A stretch of DNA of 64,000 nucleotides from the NCBI GenBank assembly GCA_963727285.1, contig CAVSFF010000011.1, positions 62,001-126,000 of the forward strand. The letters are read 5' to 3'. Shown here one piece after another: positions 46,792 to 56,481 of this stretch. The position numbers were made by a program, and so were the translations under genes. The notes under the pieces were generated by a model that was not told the DNA's origin, made no database searches, and worked only from the letters and a program-made list of their open reading frames with translations. Within the stretch, counting starts at the first letter, position 1. The number at the start of each line of letters is the position of its first letter. This stretch comes from CAITWD01 sp963727285 (GTDB taxonomy: Bacteria; Actinomycetota; Thermoleophilia; Miltoncostaeales; Miltoncostaeaceae).

Positions 46792-48078
46792 ATGAGCGGC
46801 ACCGAGAGCGCGATCGCCTTGGCCGTCGCGGCCGCGGCCGTCATGGCGTGGAGTCTCCTGTCGGCGCGGCTCGAGCGCTGGCAGATCTCCGCGCCCATGC
46901 TGTTTGTCGTCGTCGGGTTGCTCGCGACTAACGGCCCGTTGCAAGTCATCGAGGTCCACCTGCACAGCCACGCGATCGAAGCCACGGCCGAGCTCGCCTT
47001 GGCAATGGTGCTGTTCACCGACGCGTCGCGGGTCAGCCTGCACCGCCTCCGATCCGACGTCGGCATCCCGGGTCGCCTACTGGGTGTGGGACTGCCCTTG
47101 GCGGTCGTCCTCGGGGCGCTCGCGGCGCTCGTCGCATTCAGCGGCCTTGACATCTGGATTGCGTTGTTGGTGGGGGTGATCGTTGCACCCACCGATGCCG
47201 CGCTCGGAGCACCGGTGATCGACAACCCGCGGGTTCCGCAGCGCATTCGGACGGCGCTCAACGTCGAGAGCGGTCTTAACGACGGCTTGGCGACGCCGAT
47301 CTTCACGATCGTCCTGGCGTTGGCGGTCAGCCACGGCGACGGCCACGGCGCGGGACCGGTCACCGAAATCCTGGCCGTCGTCAGTGCGGTCGGGATCGGC
47401 ATCGCGGCCGGGGCGCTCGGCGGACTGTTCGTCCGCGTCAGCGAGCGACGCGGCTGGTCGACGCGAAGCATGCACCCGGCCACGATGACGGCGCTGCCCC
47501 TGCTGGCATACGGATTGGCGCTGGTCTGGGGGGCAAACGGGTTCGTGGCCGCATTCGTCGCCGGCATCTCGTTCGGCGCGAGCTGGCACCCGGCCGACCG
47601 CAACGAGTTCGAGGAATCGGTGGCGATGGCGAGCGAGGTCGGTGGCCTGTTGTCAGCGGCGGTGTGGTTGATGTTCGGCGCGATGCTCGTCCCGGCGCTG
47701 GACCACCTCGACTGGCGGGCGGTCGTGTTCGCGGTGCTCGCCCTGACCGTCGTGCGGGGGGTGTCGGTCGCCATCGCGCTCACGGGCGCCGGGCTCGATC
47801 GCGCGACCGTCGGATTCATCGCCTGGTTCGGCCCCCGGGGGCTCGCCTCGGTCGTGTTTGCGCTGATCGCCTACGACGAGCTGACCGCCACCGATGCAAA
47901 CTTCGTCTTGACCGCGATCGTCACGGTCGTCCTCGTGAGCGTGGTCGCCCACGGCGTGAGTGCCGGTCCGCTCGCAGCGCGGTTCGGCCGCTCGCACCCC
48001 GAACCCGACGCCGGTGACGGCTCACCAGTGCCGGGCGACGGACCGCCCAGCCGTCGCCTCATCCATGGGCGCGGCTGA
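46792..48078 (+). CDS. CPA1-type Na+(K+)/H+ antiporter
   Basis: 428 residues and about 12 helices. The ion-binding helix reads VAPTDAALGAPVI (the ND/TD motif region), and NVESGLNDGLATPI and WFGPRGLASVVFALI are standard CPA1 motifs. It exchanges cations for protons across the membrane for pH or salt homeostasis. The ATG is preceded by C-rich sequence without a ribosome binding site. It diverges from the small membrane protein/MOSC operon and ends at a strong hairpin facing the sigma factor. Confidence 0.9.
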   Translation: MSGTESAIALAVAAAAVMAWSLLSARLERWQISAPMLFVVVGLLATNGPLQVIEVHLHSHAIEATAELALAMVLFTDASRVSLHRLRSDVGIPGRLLGVGLPLAVVLGALAALVAFSGLDIWIALLVGVIVAPTDAALGAPVIDNPRVPQRIRTALNVESGLNDGLATPIFTIVLALAVSHGDGHGAGPVTEILAVVSAVGIGIAAGALGGLFVRVSERRGWSTRSMHPATMTALPLLAYGLALVWGANGFVAAFVAGISFGASWHPADRNEFEESVAMASEVGGLLSAAVWLMFGAMLVPALDHLDWRAVVFAVLALTVVRGVSVAIALTGAGLDRATVGFIAWFGPRGLASVVFALIAYDELTATDANFVLTAIVTVVLVSVVAHGVSAGPLAARFGRSHPEPDAGDGSPVPGDGPPSRRLIHGRG

Positions 48079-48178
48079 CCGGGTACGCGCGCGCGGCGGT
48101 TGCGTGGTCCGGGCGCCGGGACGCGCCGTCGGGCGGCGATCGGCGTTGGTGCGCCGACGTGCACCGGCTCCGCAACGA

Positions 48179-48204
48179 CAACGGGCTCCCGTGGGAGCCC
48201 GTTG
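48179..48204. terminator. Bidirectional terminator hairpin
   Basis: CAACGGGCTCCC and GGGAGCCCGTTG form a 12-bp perfect stem (two-base nominal loop), placed between the antiporter and the convergent rpoD gene, 28 bases from the rpoD stop. Confidence 0.65.
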
Positions 48205-48231
48205 CGTGGTGCCGTTCCGCGGCCGGGATGC

Positions 48232-49314
<1,083 letters not shown>

Positions 49315-49386
49315 CTCTTCACCTCCGACCCATCTGACAGGCGTGGGTCGCGCCCCCGGGTTCGGGAACATGGCAGGGTCTTCTCA

Positions 49387-49400
49387 CGAACAAGTGTTCG
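49387..49400. promoter_or_regulatory. LexA (SOS) box upstream of rpoD
   Basis: CGAACAAGTGTTCG is a perfect palindromic match to the CGAAC-N4-GTTCG SOS box of Gram-positive and actinobacterial LexA. It abuts the -10 element and covers the expected transcription start of the sigma gene, 73 bases upstream of its ATG. Confidence 0.75.
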
Positions 49401-49401
49401 C

Positions 49402-49429
49402 ATTCTATTGCTTTACTTTTGGAAGTCAA
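49402..49429 (-). promoter_or_regulatory. Promoter of the sigma factor gene
   Basis: On the minus strand, TTGACT (49424-49429) and TAGAAT (49402-49407) are separated by 16 bases, a near-consensus housekeeping promoter in an AT-rich patch. The LexA box begins one base after the -10 element. Confidence 0.7.
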
Positions 49430-49621
49430 TGGGGTTCAAGCGTCGTCGGGCCCGGATGAGCCGGCCGAAAGGACGCGCGGTGCGGAGGATCGTCGGAGGA
49501 ACTCCGATGGTGTGAGAGTTCGCCGACAATGGAAGTTTCCCCTACCGATGTTTCGGACGCAGCGGGGAAACGCTTAATATTTGGTGAATTCCGCGGTCTC
49601 GCGGGACCGGCGGCGGATCGG
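49430..49621. other. Intergenic region between rpoD promoter and the TPR-like gene
   Basis: A 28-codon basic frame (ATG 49429, stop 49515) overlaps the sigma promoter but has no convincing signals. GGGGAAACGCTTAATATTTGG near 49562 is AT-rich and could be the 3' region of the minus-strand TPR-like gene or hold a promoter. Nothing else is evident. Confidence 0.3.
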
Positions 49622-50320
49622 CTACTTGCTGGTGGCTTTCCCGATCTGGGTCAGCAGCGCCTGTGCCGTCTTGCCGAGTTGCGTGCCGGGCCCCAGTGCC
49701 ACGGTCTGGGTCCACGCCGACTTGACCGTCGCGACATCGCGGCGGTACAGGGCGAGCCAACCGAGATTGAACGCCACGACCTGGCTCTTGGGAAACCGCG
49801 CCGCCAACGCCTGGAGCTGCGCATTGGCGGCGTCATATCCCGTGCCGCCCGTCATGGCCTGGGCCATCGCCAGGCCCACCATCGGGTCCGCGTTGTTCGG
49901 CTCAAGGCGCGCGGCGTGCGAGAACGCGTCGACGGCGGCCGACTGGTCGGCGAGCGACATCTCCACCTGGCCGAGGGCCATGTAGCGCTCGGCGGTCGGC
50001 GTGCTCTGGATCATCGCGCGCAGGGCCACGGCCTGGTTGGAGGCAGTCATCGCCGCCACCGGGTCGGTGCGGTCGATGACGACGGCCAGCTGCGGCAGCT
50101 TGGCCTGCGCCGCAGTCGACGTGCGGGTGGTCGACGTCGATGTCCCGCTCGATCCGGATGGCTGGTTGAGCCCGACGGCGATGAAGATCGCCGCGACGGC
50201 GACGACTCCGGCGATACCCAGAGCCGCCAGGAACCGGATCGTGCGCTGCCGCTTGGCCCGGTCGTCGGGGTCGGCCGCCGCCGGCGCGTTGGTCGGCTCG
50301 TTGGCCTCCGGGGAACTCAT
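49622..50320 (-). CDS. Membrane-anchored TPR-like protein
   Basis: 232 residues. A charged N-terminus (PDDRAKRQRTIRF) precedes one membrane anchor (about 32-52, LAALGIAGVVAVAAIFIAVG), a Ser/Thr linker, and an extracytoplasmic helical domain. That domain has at least two TPR-like units (AERYMALGQVEMSLADQSAA, AFSHAARLEPNNADPMVGLA, VAFNLGWLALYRRD). It probably scaffolds proteins at the cell surface. An ATG at 50329 would add three residues. It is divergent from the PilT-type ATPase gene. Function unknown. Confidence 0.78.
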   Translation of the reverse strand: MSSPEANEPTNAPAAADPDDRAKRQRTIRFLAALGIAGVVAVAAIFIAVGLNQPSGSSGTSTSTTRTSTAAQAKLPQLAVVIDRTDPVAAMTASNQAVALRAMIQSTPTAERYMALGQVEMSLADQSAAVDAFSHAARLEPNNADPMVGLAMAQAMTGGTGYDAANAQLQALAARFPKSQVVAFNLGWLALYRRDVATVKSAWTQTVALGPGTQLGKTAQALLTQIGKATSK

Positions 50321-50408
50321 CGGCACCATGTTGCCGTGTCGACCCCTGCAGGCACAAGCCGGGCGGGCATCTGACCCGATGCGCGAAGGCTCATGACCGG
50401 GGCTATCG

Positions 50409-51680
50409 ATGCCGACACCAAGAACCATGAGCTCTCCCAGCGCACCCCCAAGCCTGCTCCAGGCGATCCTCGCGACGGGCGTCGCCGCCGATGCGTCCGA
50501 CGTGCACCTCAAAGACGGTACGTATCCGGTCATGCGCGTCAACGGACGCTTGACGTTGTTGACCAAGTTCCCCGTCCTCGATCCGGAGACCCTCGACGGG
50601 TTCGCGGCCGAGCTGTTCGACGGCATTCCGGGAAAGCAGGAGTCCTTCGACGCCGACGGCGATGCCGACCTGTCATTTGCCCGGCCCGGGCTCGGGCGCT
50701 TCCGCGTGAACGTGTTCCGTCAGCGGGGCGTCGTCAGCGCCGTCCTCCGCGTGATCCCGACCGAGGTGCGGCCGTTGGGCTCGCTCGGCATGCCCCGCGC
50801 GGTCACCGAGTTGGCCGAGCAGGAGCGGGGGATCATCCTCGTGACCGGGACGACCGGCTCCGGCAAGAGCACGACGCTCGCCGCGATGGTCGACCACATC
50901 AACTCGGTGGCCCACAAGCACATCGTCACGGTCGAGGACCCGATCGAGTCCCTGCACACCGACCGCCAGTCGATCATCAATCAGCGCGAGGTCGGCCAGG
51001 ACACGGCATCGTTTGCGCAGGCGCTGCGACGACTGCTGCGCCAGGACCCGGACGTGATCATGATCGGGGAGATCCGCGACGAGGCCACGATGGAGGTCGC
51101 ACTGCGCGCCGCGCAGACCGGCCACCTCGTGCTCTCGACGATGCATACCCTCGACGCCACAGAGACCGTCAACCGTGCGATCGGCTTCTTCCCGCCCCAC
51201 CAGCAGGAGACCGCGCGGATCATGCTCGCCGGGACGCTGGTCGGGGTCGTCTCCCAGCGGCTGGTGCCCTCCGCGGACGGGAACAGCCGCGTTGTGGCCG
51301 CCGAGATCCTGATGATGACCGCCCGCGCCCGCGACTTGATCTCCTCGACCGAGGACGCCGTCGGCCTTCGTGACGTCATCACCGAGGGCGAGTTCTACGG
51401 GATGCAGACGTTTGACCAGTCGCTGTACGCCCATGTGGTGGCCGGCCGGGTCCGTATCGAAGACGCCCTCAAGAACGCATCGAGTCCACATGATTTCAGC
51501 CTGATGCTGGCGGCGGGCACACCACACCGCGGGGACACGTTCTATGCCTCCGAGCCAAACCCGTCTACACTCGACGGCGATGGAGTGCTGCCCGGTGGAC
51601 GCAACGGCCAGGATCGTCTCGGGGAAATGGACAATCGTCCTGCTCCGGGACCTCGCGTCGGGTCCGCGCCGATTCAGTGA
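50409..51680 (+). CDS. PilT-type hexameric secretion/retraction ATPase
   Basis: 423 residues. N-terminal PAS-like domain (DASDVHLKDGTYPVMRVNGR), then Walker A TGTTGSGKSTT, Asp box VEDPIES, Walker B DPDVIMIGEIRD and His box TGHLVLSTMHT. These define the PilT/PilU retraction ATPases. Family members are usually 340-370 residues; here about 50 extra C-terminal residues run on into the hxlR-like gene and look non-conserved, so the true stop may have been lost. No other pilus gene is in the window. ATG codons at 50409 and 50427 are both possible. Confidence 0.88.
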   Translation: MPTPRTMSSPSAPPSLLQAILATGVAADASDVHLKDGTYPVMRVNGRLTLLTKFPVLDPETLDGFAAELFDGIPGKQESFDADGDADLSFARPGLGRFRVNVFRQRGVVSAVLRVIPTEVRPLGSLGMPRAVTELAEQERGIILVTGTTGSGKSTTLAAMVDHINSVAHKHIVTVEDPIESLHTDRQSIINQREVGQDTASFAQALRRLLRQDPDVIMIGEIRDEATMEVALRAAQTGHLVLSTMHTLDATETVNRAIGFFPPHQQETARIMLAGTLVGVVSQRLVPSADGNSRVVAAEILMMTARARDLISSTEDAVGLRDVITEGEFYGMQTFDQSLYAHVVAGRVRIEDALKNASSPHDFSLMLAAGTPHRGDTFYASEPNPSTLDGDGVLPGGRNGQDRLGEMDNRPAPGPRVGSAPIQ

Positions 51681-51888
51681 GCTCGAGCGCTCGCTGGACG
51701 GCATCTCGACCCGAACCCTTTCGGTACGCCTGAAGACGCTCTGCGAGGCGGGAATCATCGTCCGCACGAGCGACTTCAGCGGGACCGTGTCCGGCGCCTA
51801 TGCGCTGACCGAGCAGGGGCAATGCCTGTTGCCGGTCATCGACGCGATGCGGACGTTTGGCAATCGTTTTCTCGTGGACGCGACCTGA
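51580..51888 (+). CDS. HxlR-family winged-helix regulator
   Basis: 102 residues. HxlR signature: MECCPVDATARIVSGKWTIV, LLRDLASGPRRFSELERSL, GISTRTLSVRLKTLCEAGII and the wing YALTEQGQCLLPVIDAM. The N-terminal CC pair is in the position of the redox-sensing cysteine of HypR/QorR-type members, so it may respond to aldehydes, quinones or disulfide stress. It overlaps the 3' end of the pilT-type frame by 101 bases in a different frame. Its target is unknown; there is no adjacent oxidoreductase. Confidence 0.85.
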   Translation: MECCPVDATARIVSGKWTIVLLRDLASGPRRFSELERSLDGISTRTLSVRLKTLCEAGIIVRTSDFSGTVSGAYALTEQGQCLLPVIDAMRTFGNRFLVDAT

Positions 51889-51889
51889 C

Positions 51890-52786
51890 CTAGCCGGGCC
51901 GCCGGATCCGCAGGAAGCGCATCGGCAGGTACAGCGTGTGGGGGACGCGGGCGGCGAGCACCCCGCGCAGGTCCAGCCGCCCCAGCGGTCCGAGGACCTG
52001 TCCGACCATGCTCCGCGAGAACAGTGCCCACGCGTCGTCTTCGGTCGCAAGTTCGGCGACGAGCTGGACGTCGCGCTCCTCGATGCCTCGAAAGCCGGCG
52101 TGTTCGAACGCCCGTCGGTCGCGGGCGTCCCGTGGGATCGTCGCGCGGACGCCGCGCCCCGCCACCGCGCCGCGGGCGTGCCACGCGACCACCGCCACCG
52201 CCGCGCCGTAGAACGCGGCGTCGGCCGCGCGGAACTGGTCGAAGTCGGTCACCGAGGCAATGATCCGCCCGCCGGGTCGCAGCACCCGCCACAGCTCGCG
52301 CATGAGGACCTCGAGATCCGCGATCTGCTCGAGCACCAGGCTCGCCAGCACGCAGTCGACGGTGCGGTCCGGGATGCCGGTCAGCCGCTCGGCCCGCATC
52401 ACCCGGTAGTCGATGCCGAGCCCCGACGGCGTCCGTTCCCTGGCCGCGGAAATCGCCTCGACGCATGCGTCGATCGCGATCACCGAACCGTCGGGACCGA
52501 CGACCGCCGCCGCCTCGCGGGCCGCGGCACCCGCACCGCACCCGATGTCGAGCACGCGCTCCTGCGGCACGAGCGATGCCCAGCTGACCAGGCTGTGGTG
52601 CAGGGTCACGCCGCCGTTTCCGCCGAGGCGTCCGAGCGTGTCCTCGGTGGCCGTCGGATCAAGCGCGGTGACCGCCAGGGCGCACGCCGCCGCGAGCTCG
52701 CCGGCGTATGGCTCGCCCGACGCGAGGCGTGCCCGCAGGCGTTCGAGCGTCGCCACCCGCGGGTCGACAGGAAGGCCGGTCGTCAT
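51890..52786 (-). CDS. Class I SAM-dependent methyltransferase
   Basis: 298 residues. After a 75-residue helical N-terminus the Rossmann-like domain shows motif I VLDIGCGAGAAAREAA, motif II VIAIDACVEAIS and the motif-IV region DCVLASLVLEQIADL, followed by LWRVLRPGGRIIASV. The C-terminal part (FEHAGFRGIEERDV) is typical of small-molecule methyltransferases. The substrate is not predictable. Its stop faces the hxlR stop with one base between them. Confidence 0.85.
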   Translation of the reverse strand: MTTGLPVDPRVATLERLRARLASGEPYAGELAAACALAVTALDPTATEDTLGRLGGNGGVTLHHSLVSWASLVPQERVLDIGCGAGAAAREAAAVVGPDGSVIAIDACVEAISAARERTPSGLGIDYRVMRAERLTGIPDRTVDCVLASLVLEQIADLEVLMRELWRVLRPGGRIIASVTDFDQFRAADAAFYGAAVAVVAWHARGAVAGRGVRATIPRDARDRRAFEHAGFRGIEERDVQLVAELATEDDAWALFSRSMVGQVLGPLGRLDLRGVLAARVPHTLYLPMRFLRIRRPG

Positions 52787-52954
52787 CGGCGCGGGCGGAC
52801 GCGACCGGGCGCGGTCGGGGGGTGGGATCTCGGATCGTGACCCATCGTCGCCATGGTCGCAGATCGGGCCCGAGGTTCGGGAGTCCGCCGACGCCGGGGA
52901 CTACAGTCCCGTTATGCACCGCACCATCGATGGCCCGTCGGGCCGGGGCGCGCA

Positions 52955-54103
52955 GTGAGGGTGGCGGTCGTCTCCGGGATGACGCGCCCGGTGGGCGCAC
53001 TCATTCACGCCGCCAAGCTCACGGAGGCGTTGGCCGCGGCCGGCATCACCGCACGGCGGGTCGCGGTTGCCGATGCCGTCGACGGACGCGTCGACCAGGA
53101 CACGCACGTGGTGCGCCTGTCGGCGGTGGACGAGGAGGGCCGCGGTGACCCGGTGCAGCTTGCCCAAGCGGTGGCCGCGGCTGCCGACGGCGTCATCGAC
53201 GTCGGGCATGCCGAGGATCCGACCGCGGCGCGGGCGCTGTTCCGGTTGCGTTCCGAGGGCCGGGTTCGGGCGGTCGTGGTGTCGGTCCACCACCTGGAAG
53301 TGACCTCCGAGTTCGAGGCCGAGCAGCGGGTTCAGGAGTCCCTGCTCTGGGCCGATGCCGTGGTGTGCGCGTCCCGCTGGTGGGCCGACCGTGTCGAGCG
53401 CGAGTTCAACGTCACCCCCCGTGTCGTGCCGCACGGGGTCGAGATCGCACGCTTTGCGGGTGTGGCCGAGGACCGGTCCGCTGCCGGGGCCGCATTCGGG
53501 TGGGGCGATCGCCCGGTCATCCTGGCGATGGGCGGGGTGCAGCCGCGCAAGGGCTCGCGGGTCCTGTTGGAGGCGTTCGCGCGGGCGCGGGCGCGGTTGG
53601 GGCCCGATGCCCTGCTGGTGGTTGCGGGCGTCGGCGACCGCCCCGAGTTTCATGCCGATTGGACCGACGACGCCGCACGGCTCGGTGTCCGGATCGCGGA
53701 CGGGCGCGCGCGGGTCGGCGACGCGGACGTGCTGGAGCTCGGGGTCGTCGACAACGCGGATATGCCGCTGCTCTACCGGGCGAGCGACGTGCTGGTGACC
53801 CCGTCGACGCGGGAGGGCTTCGGGCTCGTGGCGCTCGAGGCGGCGGCTTCGGGCATCCCGAACGTCATGAGCGACTTGCCCGTGTTCGCCGAGCACTTCA
53901 CCGACGGCGAGAGCTGCCTGACCGCGGTTGCCGGGGACTCTGGGTCGCTTGCGATCGCGATCGTCCGGGCCGTGCGGGAGCCCGCGATCCGGCAACGCGT
54001 GGTCGACGGGGCGCGCACGGTGGTGGCCGACCTGAGTTGGACGGCGTGTGCCCGCAGGCACGTGGAGCTGTACCGCGAACTGGCGGTACCGGCCGCGGGT
54101 TAG
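52955..54103 (+). CDS. GT4-family glycosyltransferase, MSMEG_0565-like
   Basis: 382 residues, GT-B fold. N-terminal Rossmann start VRVAVVSGMTRPVGALIHAA, then VVSVHHLEVTSEFE, PHGVEIARF, ILAMGGVQPRKGSRVLLEAF (nucleotide-sugar domain) and the donor-binding STREGFGLVALEAAASGIP (E-x7-E). It resembles the MSMEG_0565 family, normally found in a conserved actinobacterial cluster of unknown product; those partner genes are not adjacent here. The start is a GTG. Its stop overlaps the first ArsA gene's stop by three bases. Confidence 0.85.
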   Translation: MRVAVVSGMTRPVGALIHAAKLTEALAAAGITARRVAVADAVDGRVDQDTHVVRLSAVDEEGRGDPVQLAQAVAAAADGVIDVGHAEDPTAARALFRLRSEGRVRAVVVSVHHLEVTSEFEAEQRVQESLLWADAVVCASRWWADRVEREFNVTPRVVPHGVEIARFAGVAEDRSAAGAAFGWGDRPVILAMGGVQPRKGSRVLLEAFARARARLGPDALLVVAGVGDRPEFHADWTDDAARLGVRIADGRARVGDADVLELGVVDNADMPLLYRASDVLVTPSTREGFGLVALEAAASGIPNVMSDLPVFAEHFTDGESCLTAVAGDSGSLAIAIVRAVREPAIRQRVVDGARTVVADLSWTACARRHVELYRELAVPAAG

Positions 54104-55209
54104 CGGGCGAGCGCGTCCGCGACGTGCTCGAGGCCGGCGATCTCGACGGGCTCGTCGGCAAAATCGGGCACCTGCACGGGCTCGCGATCGCCCAAGAGCC
54201 GTGCCAGGCGCGAGCAGGCGTCATGGTCCCGCCGGGCACGCGCCTCGTCGGCGGTCAGTTGCGCCAGCGTCCGGTCGGCCAGATCGTCGGGGTCGACGGC
54301 CCCCGCATCGCCGAGGGCGGCGACCAGCGTCTCGCGCGACGGCGGTGGCAGGTCGGCCCGCGGACGGATGCGGTTCATGATCGCGGGCCCGAGGGGGTAG
54401 CCGTCGGCGGTGAGACGCTCGACCAGCATGACGGCCTCGCGCACCGGCTCGTCGTCGGCCGATGACACCACGACGAAGGCCGCGCGGGGCGAGTGCAGCA
54501 GTGTTCGGACCCGCTCCGCGCGCTCGGAGAACCCGCCGTACATCCCGTCGAACGCGCTCAGGAACTCGCTGAGATCGCGGAGCAGCTGGGCACCGGTCAC
54601 CCGCTCCAGAATCGAGAACACCGTGCTGGACCCCGCGTGCAGCATCTTCCAGCCGAGGTTGCCGCCCGTGGATCCCGGGGCCAGCAGCATGCGCAGGGAC
54701 TTTCCCTCGATGAAGTGGGTGATCCGGGTCGGCGCGTCCAGGAAGTCGAGTGCATTCTGGGCCGGAGGCGTATCGAGCACGATGACCTCGAAGCGGGGGT
54801 CGTCGGTCAGCTCGTTGAGGCGCTCGACCGCCATGTACTCCTGGGATCCGGCCACCGCCCCCGACAGGTGGGCGTAGATCCGGTTGCCCATGATCCGGTC
54901 GGCGGCCTCCGGCGTCGGGGCGTGTCGGCGTACCAGGCGGTCGAAGGTGGCCTTGGCGTCGAGCTGCAGCGCCCAGAGCTCTCCGGATCCGCCGGTCAGC
55001 CCGATCGGGACCTGGCGCGGCTCGTCGCCGAGGTCAGCCAGGCCCAATGCGGCGGCCAGCCGTCGCGCCGGGTCGATGGTCACCACGGCGACCCGGACGC
55101 CGCCGTTCGCCAAGGCCAGCGCGATGCCCGCCGAGATCGTCGTCTTGCCGACCCCGCCGGACCCGCAGCACACGATGACCCGCCGTCCCTCGAGACCGGA
55201 GAGGCTCAT
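54100..55209 (-). CDS. ArsA/GET3-family ATPase, downstream copy
   Basis: 369 residues. Deviant P-loop CGSGGVGKTTISAG, switch I TIDPARRLAAALGL and switch II VIVLDTPPAQNALDFLDA identify the SIMIBI ArsA/GET3 group. The arsenite-binding cysteines of ArsA are absent, so arsenic transport is unlikely; actinobacterial pairs of this type have been annotated only as anion-transporting ATPases. The ATG overlaps the stop of the second ArsA gene (ATGA), making an operon 56368 to 54100. The two ATPases may form a heterodimer. Confidence 0.9.
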   Translation of the reverse strand: MSLSGLEGRRVIVCCGSGGVGKTTISAGIALALANGGVRVAVVTIDPARRLAAALGLADLGDEPRQVPIGLTGGSGELWALQLDAKATFDRLVRRHAPTPEAADRIMGNRIYAHLSGAVAGSQEYMAVERLNELTDDPRFEVIVLDTPPAQNALDFLDAPTRITHFIEGKSLRMLLAPGSTGGNLGWKMLHAGSSTVFSILERVTGAQLLRDLSEFLSAFDGMYGGFSERAERVRTLLHSPRAAFVVVSSADDEPVREAVMLVERLTADGYPLGPAIMNRIRPRADLPPPSRETLVAALGDAGAVDPDDLADRTLAQLTADEARARRDHDACSRLARLLGDREPVQVPDFADEPVEIAGLEHVADALAR

Positions 55210-56159
55210 GGGCGTCCCGCCGGTCGGGCGCTGCGCGGCGCGCCGTCGAGGGCGTCGGCAAGCAGCGCCAGTTCGCTTTGGGCGATCACGACGGGACCGA
55301 GGTCGGGCAGCACCATCGGCGTCATGTCCGTGCCCGCGGCGAGTTCGGCAAGGTGCGCGTGCTCGACGCGCGCGTGGTGATCGGCACGCAGCGCGCTGCG
55401 GACCGCGGCTGCGATCTTCGGGTCGCCACCGTCCACGCGGCCCAGCACCGACGCGTCCTCGGCCCAGAAGCGCCTGGGGGTCATCCCGTTCATGATCGCC
55501 GCGGCAACCGGGAAGCCGTCGGCCCGCAGCGTGGCGGCGGCATCAATCGCCTCGGTCACCGGCAGCTCCTCGGGACGGGCGACGAGCGCAATGCCCGTGG
55601 CCGCCGGGTGCTTGACGACCTCCTCGATCCTGTGCGCCTGATCGCGGACGGGTCCCTGCGCCGCAAGCTCGGACACGTTGCCGGCCGTCTGCAGCAGGGC
55701 GATGCCGTGTCCGGTCGCGGGGCAGTCGACGATGACCTTGTCCCAGACCGGACGCCCGCCCTCGACGGCCATCGCCAGCTCCCAGACCTTGCCGAGCGTC
55801 ACGAGCTCCGGCAGACCGGGCGCGGCCGCGGCGAAGTTGTGGAAGGCGCGGCTGCGCACGAGCAGGTCGACCAGTGGCCGCACACGGATGTGTGAGGCCA
55901 GGTAGTCCTCGGTCGACTTGTCGACGTCGACGGAGAAGCCGAACAGGTTCGGGGCCAACTGGGTCGGCGTGTTGCGCGCCTCCTCGCGATTGGAGAACAG
56001 GTCCGACAGCCGATGCTGGTCGGCGACCTCGGCGATGACCACGCGCTTGCCGGCGCGCGCCCAGCCGGTGCCGAGGGTCGCCGCAACCACGCTCTTGCCG
56101 ACACCGCCCTTGCCGAGGACGAAGATCAGGCGCCGATCGAACAGGCCCGGCGCGCTCAC
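55206..56159 (-). CDS. ArsA/GET3-family ATPase, upstream copy
   Basis: 317 residues. P-loop VLGKGGVGKSVVAAT, switch I EVADQHRLSDLF, and switch II VIVDCPATGHGIALL. It differs from its partner in having K-G-G-V-G-K-S and a CPATGH switch II, which marks it as a distinct subfamily rather than a recent duplicate. The GTG start overlaps the stop of the small gene upstream and its own stop overlaps the partner's ATG, each by four bases, so all three are translationally coupled. Its role might be membrane-protein targeting by analogy with GET3, which is unproven. Confidence 0.9.
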   Translation of the reverse strand: MSAPGLFDRRLIFVLGKGGVGKSVVAATLGTGWARAGKRVVIAEVADQHRLSDLFSNREEARNTPTQLAPNLFGFSVDVDKSTEDYLASHIRVRPLVDLLVRSRAFHNFAAAAPGLPELVTLGKVWELAMAVEGGRPVWDKVIVDCPATGHGIALLQTAGNVSELAAQGPVRDQAHRIEEVVKHPAATGIALVARPEELPVTEAIDAAATLRADGFPVAAAIMNGMTPRRFWAEDASVLGRVDGGDPKIAAAVRSALRADHHARVEHAHLAELAAGTDMTPMVLPDLGPVVIAQSELALLADALDGAPRSARPAGRP

Positions 56160-56368
56160 GCGATGCCCTCGCCGGAGGTGGGATCGCCGAGACGCAGATC
56201 GATGATCGCGACCAGCTCGTCGAAGCCGCGCGCTGCCGCCAGCGTGCGCGCGTCGATGTACCGCTCCCGGGCGCGCGCGGCCGCGGCCGGATCGTTGCGG
56301 GCCTTGGTCAGGTTGTCGCCCGAGAGCACCAGCTGGCGAATGCGGTGACGGGCATCGTCGTCGGACAA
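56156..56368 (-). CDS. Small helical protein coupled to the ArsA pair
   Basis: About 70 residues from the TTG at 56368: SDDDARHRIRQLVLSGDNLT, KARNDPAAAARARERYIDAR, TLAAARGFDELVAIIDLRLG. It is strongly helical. Its stop overlaps the GTG of the upstream ArsA gene by four bases, so the operon starts here. The start codon is uncertain because no ATG or GTG fits; the frame stays open further upstream. It resembles short proteins often found beside actinobacterial ArsA pairs, but I know no function. Confidence 0.65.
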   Translation of the reverse strand: MSDDDARHRIRQLVLSGDNLTKARNDPAAAARARERYIDARTLAAARGFDELVAIIDLRLGDPTSGEGIA

Positions 56369-56481
56369 CGACGCGCTATCGGAAGGCGTGGGCGTGTCGA
56401 TACTCCGAGGGTACCCGATGGGGGCGCGGAGTCCTCGCCGAGCGGAGACCTCCGGGGGCCGGCCGTGCGATACTCGCTGCC

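Noticed and set aside
54100..56159. Arsenite efflux operon (arsA)
   Set aside because: Arsenite-binding cysteines are missing and no arsB or arsD is nearby; the proteins are ArsA-fold only.
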